From Pseudomonadota bacterium (GTDB lineage: Bacteria > Desulfobacterota > Binatia > Binatales > Binataceae), in NCBI GenBank assembly GCA_021325355.1, contig JAJPHI010000020.1, positions 213,473-277,472 of the forward strand: 64,000 nt of DNA, written 5' to 3'. A program made the translations under genes and the position numbers. The notes beneath the pieces were generated by a model. It was not told the origin of the DNA. It worked only from the letters and a program-made list of their open reading frames with translations, and did not search any database. Numbering within the stretch: position 1 is the stretch's first letter; each line of letters begins with the position of its first letter. Of this stretch, positions 1-10,841 are shown piece by piece.

Positions 1-1
1 A

Positions 2-655
<654 letters not shown>

Positions 656-667
656 GGCCGCGCCCGC

Positions 668-910
668 CTAGCGCTGCATCGCCTGAAACAGGAGCGGCGC
701 CGCCTCCGACATGATTTCGCCGACGATCTCGCCCAACGGCTTGGTCGGAACGGCGAGCTTGTCGGTCAGCGCCGACAGGATCCGATGGTAGTGATCCTTG
801 GACTCGTCGCTGATCGATGGCAGCCGCGCCTCCATCACTTCGATGTAGCGGCGATGGAGTTCGCAGATTGCGACATCTTTGGGGTTCGATAATTTTTCCA
901 CGCGCGCCAT
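668..910 (-). CDS. small conserved-looking hypothetical protein (80 aa)
   Basis: An 80-residue ORF reading away from rodA, about 106 bases downstream of it on the same strand, so it could be the last gene of the mre/mrd operon. It converges on the amt gene with 12 bases between stop codons. The protein is soluble, mixed-charge and predicted largely helical (it starts MARVEKLSNPKDVAICELHRR), with no signal peptide, membrane segment, Cys motif or recognised domain. Codon use matches its neighbours, which favours a real gene. I do not recognise a family and assign no function. Confidence 0.6.
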   Translation of the reverse strand: MARVEKLSNPKDVAICELHRRYIEVMEARLPSISDESKDHYHRILSALTDKLAVPTKPLGEIVGEIMSEAAPLLFQAMQR

Positions 911-1016
911 AAAGTCCTGGTCCGGATGCCCGATGAGCGGGATAGATTTGTGGTCGGCGCCGGCGCGTCATCCGCGCCGCGCGACGTCCCAAGCTTAGTT
1001 TGAGCCGATACCCCGG

Positions 1017-2123
1017 TCAAAAGAGATGCCGGCGGGTGTTGATGCTGATCAGCACACCCATCGCCGTCATCATCGCGATTAGCGACGAGCCCCCGTAACT
1101 GACGAGTGGCAGGGTGATGCCGACCACCGGCAGCATCCCGGTCGCCATCCCGATATTGATCGCTACCTGCCAGAAGACGATGCCGGTCACGCCGAGCGCG
1201 AGTAGCGCGCCGAAGCGATCCCGGGCGTGGCGCGCAATCCATGTGCCGCGGACGATAAGCGCCACGTACAGGCTCAGTAACAGCATCGAGCCGGCGAAGC
1301 CGAACTCCTCGGTAAAGACCGCAAAGATGAAATCGGTAGTTTGCTCGGGCAGGAAGTTGAGGCGCGCCTGCGTACCCTTGAACAGCCCCTTGCCCCAGGC
1401 GCCACCGGAACCGATCGCGATCTCGGATTGAATGATATGATAACCGGACCCCAGCGGATCAGACTCGGGATTCAGAAAACTGACCAGCCGCTCCCGCTGA
1501 TACGGTTTGAGATAGTGCCAGGCGGCGGGCGCCGCCAGCATCGCCGCCAATAACAGCACGGCGCCGGCGCGCCAATTGATTCCCCCGGCATAGATCAGCG
1601 TCGCCGTGATCAAAACGAGGATTAGCGCGGTGCCGAGGTCGGGCTGTTTCAGCACCAGCACCGCCGGCACCGCCAGGAGCACGCCCGGAATCAGGATATG
1701 ACGCAGATTCCAGCCGCCGCGCGGCGGTTCTTCGCGCAGATAATGCACCATCACGAGGACGACCGCGAGCTTCGCAATCTCCGACGGCTCCAGTTTGAAG
1801 ACGCCGAGGTTAATCCAGCGCTGCGAACCGCCCGTGCTGTGTCCGGCAACCGCCACAATGCCCAGCAGGATGACCGTCAATGCGTAAAAAACGTATGCCC
1901 AGGCGCTTAGCGAGCGGTAGTCGAAGAGGCCTACCGTGATCATCAGCACCACACCGACGGCAATCCAGGTAAGCTGGCGCACCACCAGCGGATCGAGCGC
2001 ATGGCGCGTGTTGCCCCAGGTCACGCTGAGCACGCTGACCACGCCCACCGCGGCAAGTCCCAGCGCCAGCGAAAAAATCGTCCAGTCGAAATGGTAGACG
2101 AGCCGACGATCGAAGCGCGACAT
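1017..2123 (-). CDS. rodA: rod-shape peptidoglycan glycosyltransferase RodA
   Basis: A SEDS-family polytopic inner-membrane protein of 368 residues, the usual RodA length (E. coli 370). It polymerises lipid II into glycan strands in the elongasome together with the transpeptidase PBP2. About ten hydrophobic segments are visible, and the family block around residues 235-275 (GSGGAWGKGLFKGTQ, then NFLPEQTTDFIFAVFTEEFG) is intact. The C-terminus carries the typical GMLPVVGITLPLVSYGGSS block. It lies 2 bases downstream of mrdA, so the two are co-transcribed and probably translationally coupled, completing the order mreB-mreC-mreD-mrdA-rodA. Confidence 0.97.
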   Translation of the reverse strand: MSRFDRRLVYHFDWTIFSLALGLAAVGVVSVLSVTWGNTRHALDPLVVRQLTWIAVGVVLMITVGLFDYRSLSAWAYVFYALTVILLGIVAVAGHSTGGSQRWINLGVFKLEPSEIAKLAVVLVMVHYLREEPPRGGWNLRHILIPGVLLAVPAVLVLKQPDLGTALILVLITATLIYAGGINWRAGAVLLLAAMLAAPAAWHYLKPYQRERLVSFLNPESDPLGSGYHIIQSEIAIGSGGAWGKGLFKGTQARLNFLPEQTTDFIFAVFTEEFGFAGSMLLLSLYVALIVRGTWIARHARDRFGALLALGVTGIVFWQVAINIGMATGMLPVVGITLPLVSYGGSSLIAMMTAMGVLISINTRRHLF

Positions 2124-2125
2124 GT

Positions 2126-4024
2126 TCAGTCGGCGAGGGGATCTACGCTGTTGTCCTGGTTCGCGTCAGGATTGCGGGCCGGCGCGCCGCCCTGCGGCGG
2201 ATTCAATTCGAAGAACTTCTGCAGGACCGCCTTCACCACCGGCGCCGCGGTACTGCCGCCGTGGCCGGCGTGCTCGATAATGCAGGCGATGGCGATTTGC
2301 GGATGGTCAAGCGGGGCAAAGGCCATGAACCATCCATGGTCGCGGTAGCGCTCCGGGAGCTGATCCTCCTTGGTGCGCTGGCCCTGCGCCTCCTTTACCA
2401 CCTGCGCGGTGCCGGTCTTCCCCGCGACCACCACGTTATCCATTCTGGCTGCATGCGCCGTGCCGTCGGCCTGATTGACCACCCCGGCCATCCCGTCGCG
2501 CACCACGGCGATCACATCGGGATCGATCTGCACCTGGTTTTCGACAATCGGCGGAAACACCTTGACCGGAGTCCCGTCGATATCATCAACCTCTTTGACG
2601 AACTGCGGCTGAAAAAGCGTGCCGCCGTTGGCGACTTCGGCGGCGAAGTCGGCCAGTTGCAGCGGCGTCACCGCGACGTAGCCCTGGCCGATCGAGGCCG
2701 AGAGGGTCTCGGCCGGATACCAGCGTTCGCCGAAACGCTGCATCTTCCAGGCACTCGACGGAACCACCCCGGAACGTTCGTTGTCGAGCGCAATCCCGCT
2801 CTTCCGGCCGAAGCCGAAAGCATGCGCCCACGCCGCCAGGCGATCGATCCCGAGATGCTGGCCGACGTTGTAAAAGAACACGTCGCAGGATTCGACAATC
2901 GCCCGATGGAGCGAGATGGCGCCGTGACCCTGCTTGCGCCAGCAGCGATATTCGCGCCCGCCGAAGTAGATACCGCCGGCGCAGGTGTAAGTGGTTGAGG
3001 GCGTCAGCGTGCGATCCTCGAGACCCGCAATCGAATCGACAATTTTGAAGGTTGAGCCCGGCGGGTACACGCCCTGAATTGCCCGGTTCGCCAGCGGATG
3101 GGCCGGATCCATCGTCAGCGCGCGCCACATCGCCGGCGTGATGCCACCGGTGAACTGATTGGGGTCAAACGCCGGATGACTGACCATCGCGAGGATATAG
3201 CCGGTGTTGGGATCGATCGCGACCAGCGCACCGGCACGATCTCCGATCGCGTCTTCGGCCACCTTCTGCAGGTCGAGATCGATCGTCATGATAACGCTGT
3301 TGCCGGGACGCTCCGGGATTTCCCGCAACAGCCTGAGACGCCGCCCCACCGAATCGACCTCGACCTCCTGGCCGCCGGGCGTCCCCCGCAGCATCGCTTC
3401 CCAAGCGCGCTCGAGACCAAACTTGCCAATCTCGTCGCCCATCGCGTAGTTCGGAAAGCGATTAAGGTCGCGGACCGTCACCTCGCCGACATAGCCCAAC
3501 AGATGGGCCGCGAGCGAACCGTAAATATAGTGCCGGCGGGGATTGACCTGCAGACTCACGCCCGGCAGGTCGAGCTGATTGGTCTCCAGCGCCACCACCT
3601 GGGGCCACGTCAGATGCTCGTCGACGATCACCGGATCAAACTCCGGGCGGCCTTCGTCCTCGGCGCGTTCGAGCTTTTGTTCGATCTGCGCGTTATCGCC
3701 CAGAAGCTTCTGCAGGCGCGCCGTGGTCTCGTCGAGATTCGAGGCATCCTCCGGCACCATCACCGCATCGAAGGAGGGCTGCGTATCGACCAGCGGGCGA
3801 TGGCGCACGTCGAATACGAGGCCGCGCATCGCCGGCTGCCGCTGCAGACGGATACGATTGCGATCGGCCAGTTCGGCCAACGCGTGGTGACGGATGATCT
3901 GCAGATAGTAGAGCCGGGTGGCGGCGCCGCCCAGCACGACCAGGAACAGGATCGTGAGCGCGGTCACGCGCGGTTCGATACGCGGAATCGCCCGGGTTTT
4001 TTCGCGACGCCTGAATCTGGCCAC
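2126..4024 (-). CDS. mrdA: penicillin-binding protein 2 (elongasome transpeptidase)
   Basis: A class B PBP of 632 residues that cross-links peptidoglycan during lateral wall growth as RodA's partner. It has a short basic N-terminus and one membrane anchor (about residues 20-45), then a PBP dimerisation domain, then the transpeptidase domain. The three catalytic motifs are present: SxxK in PPGSTFK near residue 324, the SxN-type motif SCD near 378 (SCD is also what E. coli PBP2 carries), and KTGT near 535. The C-terminal tail after VLQKFFELN is proline- and asparagine-rich and looks disordered. It is flanked by mreD (27 bases upstream) and rodA (2 bases downstream). Confidence 0.97.
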   Translation of the reverse strand: MARFRRREKTRAIPRIEPRVTALTILFLVVLGGAATRLYYLQIIRHHALAELADRNRIRLQRQPAMRGLVFDVRHRPLVDTQPSFDAVMVPEDASNLDETTARLQKLLGDNAQIEQKLERAEDEGRPEFDPVIVDEHLTWPQVVALETNQLDLPGVSLQVNPRRHYIYGSLAAHLLGYVGEVTVRDLNRFPNYAMGDEIGKFGLERAWEAMLRGTPGGQEVEVDSVGRRLRLLREIPERPGNSVIMTIDLDLQKVAEDAIGDRAGALVAIDPNTGYILAMVSHPAFDPNQFTGGITPAMWRALTMDPAHPLANRAIQGVYPPGSTFKIVDSIAGLEDRTLTPSTTYTCAGGIYFGGREYRCWRKQGHGAISLHRAIVESCDVFFYNVGQHLGIDRLAAWAHAFGFGRKSGIALDNERSGVVPSSAWKMQRFGERWYPAETLSASIGQGYVAVTPLQLADFAAEVANGGTLFQPQFVKEVDDIDGTPVKVFPPIVENQVQIDPDVIAVVRDGMAGVVNQADGTAHAARMDNVVVAGKTGTAQVVKEAQGQRTKEDQLPERYRDHGWFMAFAPLDHPQIAIACIIEHAGHGGSTAAPVVKAVLQKFFELNPPQGGAPARNPDANQDNSVDPLAD

Positions 4025-4051
4025 GGTGCCTGATCTACCGCAATAAGGCTA

Positions 4052-4558
4052 TTACCAGGTCGTGCGGGGCCGCAATCCCACGAAGCGCGCGCTGCGCTGC
4101 AGGACGCGAAACAGCGGTGGCGCGCAGAGCGCGGTGACCGCCGCCTGCAGCGTGGCGAGGGGCAACACCGGCGCCAGCCGCGGCCGATTCCCGACCAGCG
4201 CCGAGCTCAGCCCGAAGTTCAACAGGTCGGCCGCCAGCACGCCGCCGAACACGGCGATCATCGCCGCGGTCATGCTGCGGCCGTCGATTCGCTGGGCAAA
4301 CCAGCGGACGCCGATAAAAATCAACGTGTAGATTAAGGCATTGAGGCCAAGCTGCGTCCCCGAAAGCGCGTCGGCGGCATAGCCAATCACGAACGCCATC
4401 ACGACCGCCATCACCCCCTCATGATGCCGCGCGAGCTCGACCACCAGGATGACGGTGAGGCTCGGCATCAGCTCGGCAAAAGGCAGCAGCCGCGTCATCG
4501 TGGTCTGGATCGCCAGCGCGATCAACCCGGCAATCGCAAAAAGCGCGGCCAAGCGCAC
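4052..4558 (-). CDS. mreD: rod-shape-determining membrane protein MreD
   Basis: A 168-residue protein, almost entirely hydrophobic with about five transmembrane helices, consistent with MreD (E. coli 162). MreD is an inner-membrane elongasome component linking MreC/MreB to the RodA-PBP2 synthase. Sequence conservation in this family is low, so the call rests on hydropathy, length, and position between mreC (6 bases upstream) and mrdA. The stretch FVIGYAADALSGTQLGLNAL fits the family's conserved core. Confidence 0.92.
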   Translation of the reverse strand: MRLAALFAIAGLIALAIQTTMTRLLPFAELMPSLTVILVVELARHHEGVMAVVMAFVIGYAADALSGTQLGLNALIYTLIFIGVRWFAQRIDGRSMTAAMIAVFGGVLAADLLNFGLSSALVGNRPRLAPVLPLATLQAAVTALCAPPLFRVLQRSARFVGLRPRTTW

Positions 4559-4564
4559 GACCCC

Positions 4565-5416
4565 TTAATTCGACCCTTCGGCAGCCTGCAGCTCCGGTGG
4601 TTTCTCGGTCAGAACCAGCAGTTGTTCGAGTCGCCGGAAGTCCACCGCCGGACGCACCTCGACGTTGAGAAAGAGCCCCGGTCCGTCGCGCGAGACCTGC
4701 TCGACTTCGCCGACCAGCAGCCCGTGCGGATAGATTCCATCCATGCCCGAGGTGACGATGGTATCGCCCGGTTTGATATCCTCTGAACGGTCCACGTATT
4801 TCATGGTGAGTCCGTCATCGATAACCCCGGCGATTATGCCGCGGGCGCGGCTGCGCTGGTCGAGTGCGTCGAGCGCGGAGTTGTGATCGTCGATCAGCAG
4901 GACGCGGGAGGCGTCGGGCGTCACCTCGATTAGCTTCCCGACCACCCCTTCCATCGCCACCACCGCCATCCCGCGACGCAGACCGCTGCGCGAGCCCTGG
5001 CCGATAATCAAGGTGCGGGCGACGGCGGTGGCGTCGGTCCCGATCACATCGACCGCGGTGGCCTTCATCTCCAGCGCGTCACGCAGCTCGAGCAGATCGG
5101 CGAGGCGACGGTTCTCGGCTTCGAGCTCGAGCATTTTGGCGCGCTCGCTCTCGAGCGACGCGAGCTGGCGGCGCAGCTCGAGATTCTCCTCGCGCACCCG
5201 CACCAGGTCGGTATAGCCGTGCAGGACGCCGTTGAACGATTCCACCAGGCTCGAAGTAAGCCGTTGGCCGGGGGCGAGCGCCTCCAGCAGGGCGTGAGCC
5301 GGCACCCCCGCTCGCGCGTCGGGCTTCACCCCGGCCGAGAGCAGATGCAGGGCCAGCAGCAGGAGCCCGCTGGTTGTCAGTAAAACCCGATTACGCCAAA
5401 GGAAGGTGCTTCTCAC
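4565..5416 (-). CDS. mreC: rod-shape-determining protein MreC
   Basis: A 283-residue bitopic protein. It has a basic N-terminus followed by one membrane helix (about residues 10-28), a leucine-rich coiled coil (about 65-110, including ENLELRRQLASLESERAKML), then the periplasmic beta-barrel domain with motifs such as VIGTDATAVARTLIIGQGSRSGLRRGMAVV and a late DTIVTSGMDGIYPHGLLVGEV. MreC bridges MreB inside to PBP2 outside and activates the elongasome. Length and domain order match the family. The start codon is GTG. It lies 71 bases downstream of mreB. Confidence 0.96.
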   Translation of the reverse strand: MRSTFLWRNRVLLTTSGLLLLALHLLSAGVKPDARAGVPAHALLEALAPGQRLTSSLVESFNGVLHGYTDLVRVREENLELRRQLASLESERAKMLELEAENRRLADLLELRDALEMKATAVDVIGTDATAVARTLIIGQGSRSGLRRGMAVVAMEGVVGKLIEVTPDASRVLLIDDHNSALDALDQRSRARGIIAGVIDDGLTMKYVDRSEDIKPGDTIVTSGMDGIYPHGLLVGEVEQVSRDGPGLFLNVEVRPAVDFRRLEQLLVLTEKPPELQAAEGSN

Positions 5417-5487
5417 CGTCGCCGCTCCCCCGCCGGCGTCCTGTGCTTCTCAAGTTCCGCTCGCCCGGGTGCAGCCAATTATTGAGC

Positions 5488-6525
<1,038 letters not shown>

Positions 6526-6670
6526 TTATGCCCCCTGCGTCAGCCTGGAGTGGCTAACGCCGCACCGCGCCCATCCCAGCGAGCCGCCAACACATCCTCG
6601 CGCTGCCGACTTCCTCAGCCGCGATCAAGCTAACAGAGGCGTCTTCCTTCAGGCAATAAGATCTACGTAA

Positions 6671-6700
6671 TTGCGCCCACAAAACCTGCTCATTTAAGAT
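6671..6700 (+). promoter_or_regulatory. candidate promoter of the ppiD-like gene
   Basis: TTGCGC (6671-6676) and TAAGAT (6695-6700) are separated by 18 bases in the 184-base divergent region between mreB and the ppiD-like gene. Start-site distance would place transcription initiation at or within a base or two of the ATG at 6707, and no Shine-Dalgarno sequence precedes that ATG, so the transcript could be leaderless. Judged by eye only. Confidence 0.3.
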
Positions 6701-6706
6701 AGTCAC

Positions 6707-8650
6707 ATGCTTGATGTCTTTCGCCGCCACGCCTATTCGCGCGGCACCCGCGCCATCCTGATCTTCCTCGGCGCCGTGCTCGCCCTCTTTATCGGCGGCA
6801 CCAGCTATTTTGCCAACGCGAGGCCGGTCGCGACCGTCAACTGCCGGACCCTGCTCCATCTCTACACGCTCCCCGGATGCACTCAGATCACCTCGGAGGA
6901 CGTCGACCGCGAGGCCGGCAATATCCGCCGCGCCGTCCTCAACAATCGCGGCGCCGACGCCGAACAATTGCTGCAAGGCGTTAATCTGCGCGAGATGGCG
7001 GTCGAGAGCCTGATCGAGCAGACGGTCATCGCCAATGAAGCCCATCGCCTGGGCCTCAAGGTCAGCGATGATGATCTCGCCCAGGCGATCGAGTCTCAGA
7101 CCGCCTTCCAGACCGACGGCCACTTCGATGAAGCGCGTTACGAAGCAGTGCTGCGCGACAACATGCTGCAACCGTCAACCTTCGAGAGCGAAACGCGCGC
7201 CAAGATTCTGGCCGATACGCTGCGCACGATGGTTACCGGCGCCGTCGCCGTCAGCAACAACGAGCTGCGCACCGATTTCAATCAGCTCGGCGAGAAGCTC
7301 TCCCTCGCCTATATCGAGTTCCCCTTCAAGAACTTCATTGGCGCGCGCCCGACCGACCAGGAAATCGCCGCCTATTACCGCGACCACCAGGACGATTTCC
7401 GCGTGCCGGACATGGTCAAAGCCGAGTTCATCCGCTATGACCCCGCCGTCCTCGCACCCAAACAGCCGCCCTCCGAGGAGGACATTACCCAGTTCTACGA
7501 ACAGAACCTGAAGACCATGTTCACCCATCCCGAGCAGCTTCACGTCCGCCATATCCTGATCGCGCTGCCGCCCAATCCGAGTCCCGAACAGGACGCCAAG
7601 GCCAAACAACAGGCCGAGAATCTGCTGGCGAAAGTTAAAAGCGGTGCATCGTTCAGCGACCTCGCGAAAACCTACTCCGACGACCCCGGCGCCAAGACCA
7701 ACGGCGGCGACCTCGGGATGGTAACGCGCGGCGAGCTCGTGCCGGCCTTCGAGGAGGTCGCCTTCAAGCTCAAGCCCGGCCAGGCGGCGATCGCGAAAAC
7801 GCAGTTCGGCTACCACGTCATCCAGGTGGTTGGCTTCCAGGGCGCCAAGGTTGACAGTATCGAGGAGGCGCGCCCCCGCATAATCTCGGCGCTGCAGTTG
7901 AAAGCCGGTCAGGATGCTGCCCGCGCGATGGTCGATGAGGATACCGCCGCCGCCGACATCGGCCGCTCGCTCGACGAGATCGCCAAAAAACGCGGCCTGG
8001 TCAAAGTGGCAACGCCCTTCTTCGCCGCAACCGATACGGTCAAAGGTGCCGAAGACAATCCCAATTTCGCCAAGGACGCCTTCGCGATGAAGACCGGCGA
8101 CGTCCGCAGCCTCACTGACGGTCAGACACCCTATCTGCTCAAGGTGGTCGGGCGCGAACCCGCTCATCTACGATCGCTCGCCGAGGTCAGCGATCAGATT
8201 GCCGGCATCATCGAGCGCACCCGGGCCGAGGCTGCAGCCAACAAGGCGGCGACTGCGCTCCTCAAACAGATCAACTCGCCGCAGAGTTTCGACACAGTCG
8301 CCCAGTCCCATCATCTCGACGTCAAAACGACCGGCGATTTCGTCCGCGCCGAGGGCGAAATCCCCGGCATCGGCTCGTCGCCACAACTCGCGCAGGCGGC
8401 GGGCGCCGTCACCGCGGTTCCCGGCGTTCTGCCGCAGGTGGTCCAGAACGACGGCAACTCCTACATCATCAAGGTTCTGTCGCGGACGCCGCCGAGCGAC
8501 AGCGAGTGGCAGGCCGCTCAGGCTCAGTTCACCGCCCGCGTCCTGCAGAGTCGCCAGGAGCAGGCCTGGAGCCAGTTCGTCAATCAACTGAAGCAGCGCG
8601 CGCTCATCACGGTCAATCCGGACATGATCGGCGCGCCCTCGACGGCCTAA
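6707..8650 (+). CDS. PpiD/SurA-type membrane-anchored peptidyl-prolyl isomerase
   Basis: A 647-residue periplasmic folding chaperone. A short cytoplasmic N-terminus is followed by one membrane helix (about residues 16-36), a SurA_N-like region (about 60-190), a parvulin domain (about 275-370, with HVRHILIALPP, SDDPGAKTNGGDLGMVTRGELVPAFEEVAF and TQFGYHVIQV), and a long C-terminal helical region. This matches the PpiD architecture (E. coli 623 aa), which assists outer-membrane and secreted protein folding at the Sec translocon exit. Residues after the anchor contain two cysteines (NCRTLL, PGCTQI) that could form a disulphide. The only near in-frame start is the ATG at 6707. Confidence 0.88.
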   Translation: MLDVFRRHAYSRGTRAILIFLGAVLALFIGGTSYFANARPVATVNCRTLLHLYTLPGCTQITSEDVDREAGNIRRAVLNNRGADAEQLLQGVNLREMAVESLIEQTVIANEAHRLGLKVSDDDLAQAIESQTAFQTDGHFDEARYEAVLRDNMLQPSTFESETRAKILADTLRTMVTGAVAVSNNELRTDFNQLGEKLSLAYIEFPFKNFIGARPTDQEIAAYYRDHQDDFRVPDMVKAEFIRYDPAVLAPKQPPSEEDITQFYEQNLKTMFTHPEQLHVRHILIALPPNPSPEQDAKAKQQAENLLAKVKSGASFSDLAKTYSDDPGAKTNGGDLGMVTRGELVPAFEEVAFKLKPGQAAIAKTQFGYHVIQVVGFQGAKVDSIEEARPRIISALQLKAGQDAARAMVDEDTAAADIGRSLDEIAKKRGLVKVATPFFAATDTVKGAEDNPNFAKDAFAMKTGDVRSLTDGQTPYLLKVVGREPAHLRSLAEVSDQIAGIIERTRAEAAANKAATALLKQINSPQSFDTVAQSHHLDVKTTGDFVRAEGEIPGIGSSPQLAQAAGAVTAVPGVLPQVVQNDGNSYIIKVLSRTPPSDSEWQAAQAQFTARVLQSRQEQAWSQFVNQLKQRALITVNPDMIGAPSTA

Positions 8651-8670
8651 GTCGCGATGGCGCACGGGTG

Positions 8671-9531
8671 ATGGCGGCCGAAGTCCCCCACGCGGGAGCG
8701 TTAACCTGCGACCGCAACCCCGCGGCGCCGGCCGCCGACCCTGATATCAGCGAGTTTCTGTTCCCCGGCCGCGGCCTCAGCGCCCTGCTGATCCACGGCC
8801 TGACCGGTACTCCCTACGAGATGCGTTACCTGGGCGAACGCCTCGCCGAAGCCGGCATCCGCGCCTATGGGATCCGCGTCGCGGGACATTGCGGCGCGCC
8901 CGAAGAGCTCGGCGCGACCGCTGCCACCGACTGGTATGCCAGCGCCGTCGCGGGCTTCGAACGTCTGCAAAGCTACGGCGACCCGATCATCGTGATCGGC
9001 CTCTCGATGGGCGCGCTGCTGGCGACGCGTCTCGCCCTCGAACGCCGCGAGGAGGTCGCCGCGCTGGTGATGCTCGCGCCCGCCTTCCTTCTCACGCGCA
9101 AGGTCGAAGCCATGATTCGGCTGGTCAGACCTTTCGCGCGCTTTGCCCGCAGCATCTACGTGCACAAGGACGCGCCGTCGGATGTCGCCAGTGAAGACGC
9201 GCGCCGGGTCCATCCCGGCATCCGCCTGATGCCCATAAGCGCGGTCCTGAATCTCAACGCCCTGAGCGCAACGCTGCGGTCGCGGCTCCCCGAAATCCGG
9301 CAACCGGTGCTGCTCATCCACGGCCGTCTCGACCATACCTGCCCGTTCGACGCCAATGTCACGCTCCTGATGAAGCGGCTGGTCAACGCGCACACGCGCT
9401 TGGTCGCGCTCGACCGGAGTTTTCACGTCATCACCGTCGACAGCGAAAAGGCTCGCGTTGCCGACGAGGTCATCCGCTTCGCCGCTGAGCTTCCGACCCT
9501 TAACGCTCGCGCCGCGCTCACGACCGGCTGA
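8671..9531 (+). CDS. alpha/beta hydrolase, carboxylesterase/monoacylglycerol-lipase type
   Basis: About 286 residues, serine-hydrolase fold. The oxyanion region LIHGLTGTPYEMRYLGERL is close to the Est30/monoglyceride-lipase group. The nucleophile elbow is GLSMGA, the acid is probably the Asp in GRLDHTCPF, and the catalytic His is in SFHVITVD, so the triad is complete. No signal peptide, so it is likely cytoplasmic. The frame opens upstream inside the ppiD-like gene. I chose ATG at 8671, which follows that gene's stop by 20 bases; GTG at 8668 is possible. Likely substrates are short- or medium-chain esters, but specificity cannot be read from sequence. Confidence 0.87.
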   Translation: MAAEVPHAGALTCDRNPAAPAADPDISEFLFPGRGLSALLIHGLTGTPYEMRYLGERLAEAGIRAYGIRVAGHCGAPEELGATAATDWYASAVAGFERLQSYGDPIIVIGLSMGALLATRLALERREEVAALVMLAPAFLLTRKVEAMIRLVRPFARFARSIYVHKDAPSDVASEDARRVHPGIRLMPISAVLNLNALSATLRSRLPEIRQPVLLIHGRLDHTCPFDANVTLLMKRLVNAHTRLVALDRSFHVITVDSEKARVADEVIRFAAELPTLNARAALTTG

Positions 9532-9560
9532 TCGCCGCGCGCTTGCCCGCTCTGCGACCA

Positions 9561-9589
9561 TTGACATCGTGGCCGCGACTGGTTCATCT
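9561..9589 (+). promoter_or_regulatory. candidate sigma-70-type promoter of the P450 gene
   Basis: A consensus -35 box TTGACA (9561-9566) is followed after 17 bases by TCATCT (9584-9589), a weak -10. It sits 45-73 bases upstream of the P450 start, in a 102-base intergenic gap. A GAGGG Shine-Dalgarno element precedes the P450 ATG by about 8 bases. Confidence 0.35.
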
Positions 9590-9633
9590 TGGCGAAAGCT
9601 CAACTCTAGCAATAATTAACGAGGGCAATCGTC

Positions 9634-10809
9634 ATGACGTACGATCCGCTCGATCCGGCGACCCAGGCCAATCCGTTTCCCGCCTATGCGGCCCTGCGGC
9701 GCGAAGCTCCAGTGGCCTGGCTGCCCGCAATCCAGGCCTGGGCTATCAGTCGTTACGCGGATGTGGATTGGGCGATCCGCAATCCGCAGGTCTTCTCTTC
9801 GGCCGAATGGATCACCCAGTCGCTGGGCGACCTCAAGCCAGTGGCGGAAGTGCCGTGGATGATAGAAATGGACCCGCCGGCGCATAGCCGCGTGCGCAAG
9901 CTGGTGAGCAAGGCCTTCACGCCCCGGATGGTGGCGCAGCTCGAGCCGCGCGTCCGCACGCTCGCCAGGGAGCTGCTGAGCGAAATCCGCGGCCACGGCG
10001 AGGTCGATTTCGTACGCGCCTTCTCCGGCGTCTATCCGGTGATCGTGATTGCCGAGATGCTCGGGGTTGAGCCTGAACGGCGCGCCGACTTTCGGCGATG
10101 GTCGGACAATATCGTCGCCGCCACCAATCGGCCGAGCGACGAAGCGCAGCGCGCGGCGATTCGCGCGAGCAACACGGCGATGCTCGACTATCTCGACGCC
10201 GCCATCGCCGACCGCCGCCGCCATCCGCGCGAAGATCTGCTGACGGCGCTGGTGCGTGCCGAAGAAGAGGCGCAAACGCTCAGCGCCCGCGAAGTGCTCG
10301 CGATGGCGGTCCTTATCCTGGTTGCGGGCAACGAGACCACCATGAACCTGATGGGCAATACCCTCGTCAACCTGCACCCCCGCCCTGAGCTGACCGCCCG
10401 CGTGCGCCGCGACCCGCGGCTGATTCCGCAGTTGCTCGAAGAGGTCCTGCGCTACGATTCCCCCGTCCAGATCGTTTTCCGCCGCACCACGCAGCCGGTC
10501 GAGATGGCCGGTGCTGCGATGCCGGCCGACGCCGCCGTGCTGGTGCTGCTGGGTTCCGCCAATCGCGATCCGGAGAAATTCCCCGACGCTGACCGCTTCG
10601 ATCCGACGCGCGATGCCAGCGAGCATCTCGCCTTCGGTTTCGGCACGCACTATTGCCTCGGCGCGCAGCTCGCCCGGCTCGAAGCGCGGATTGCGTTCGA
10701 GGAAATCTTCGCGATGGCGCCCTCCTTCACCGTTGATCCGTCCCGCAGCGAACGCGTCGGCTCCATTCTGCTGCGCGGCGTGAGAAACCTGCCGTTCAGT
10801 TTCGATTGA
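9634..10809 (+). CDS. cytochrome P450
   Basis: A 391-residue soluble bacterial class P450. The heme-binding block FGFGTHYCLGAQLAR places the cysteine thiolate ligand near residue 341, the I-helix oxygen-activation motif AGNETT is near 231, and the K-helix ExxR is EEVLR. The N-terminal half shows the family's HxxxR-type heme-propionate motif in DPPAHSRVRKLVSKAFTP. Length is typical (about 390-420). It catalyses substrate hydroxylation using electrons from a ferredoxin/reductase pair not encoded nearby. The next gene, 32 bases downstream, is an LLM flavin oxidoreductase, so a short catabolic operon is plausible. Substrate unknown. Confidence 0.95.
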   Translation: MTYDPLDPATQANPFPAYAALRREAPVAWLPAIQAWAISRYADVDWAIRNPQVFSSAEWITQSLGDLKPVAEVPWMIEMDPPAHSRVRKLVSKAFTPRMVAQLEPRVRTLARELLSEIRGHGEVDFVRAFSGVYPVIVIAEMLGVEPERRADFRRWSDNIVAATNRPSDEAQRAAIRASNTAMLDYLDAAIADRRRHPREDLLTALVRAEEEAQTLSAREVLAMAVLILVAGNETTMNLMGNTLVNLHPRPELTARVRRDPRLIPQLLEEVLRYDSPVQIVFRRTTQPVEMAGAAMPADAAVLVLLGSANRDPEKFPDADRFDPTRDASEHLAFGFGTHYCLGAQLARLEARIAFEEIFAMAPSFTVDPSRSERVGSILLRGVRNLPFSFD

Positions 10810-10841
10810 CGCCGACAGACGCGATCGACCATTAATACGCC

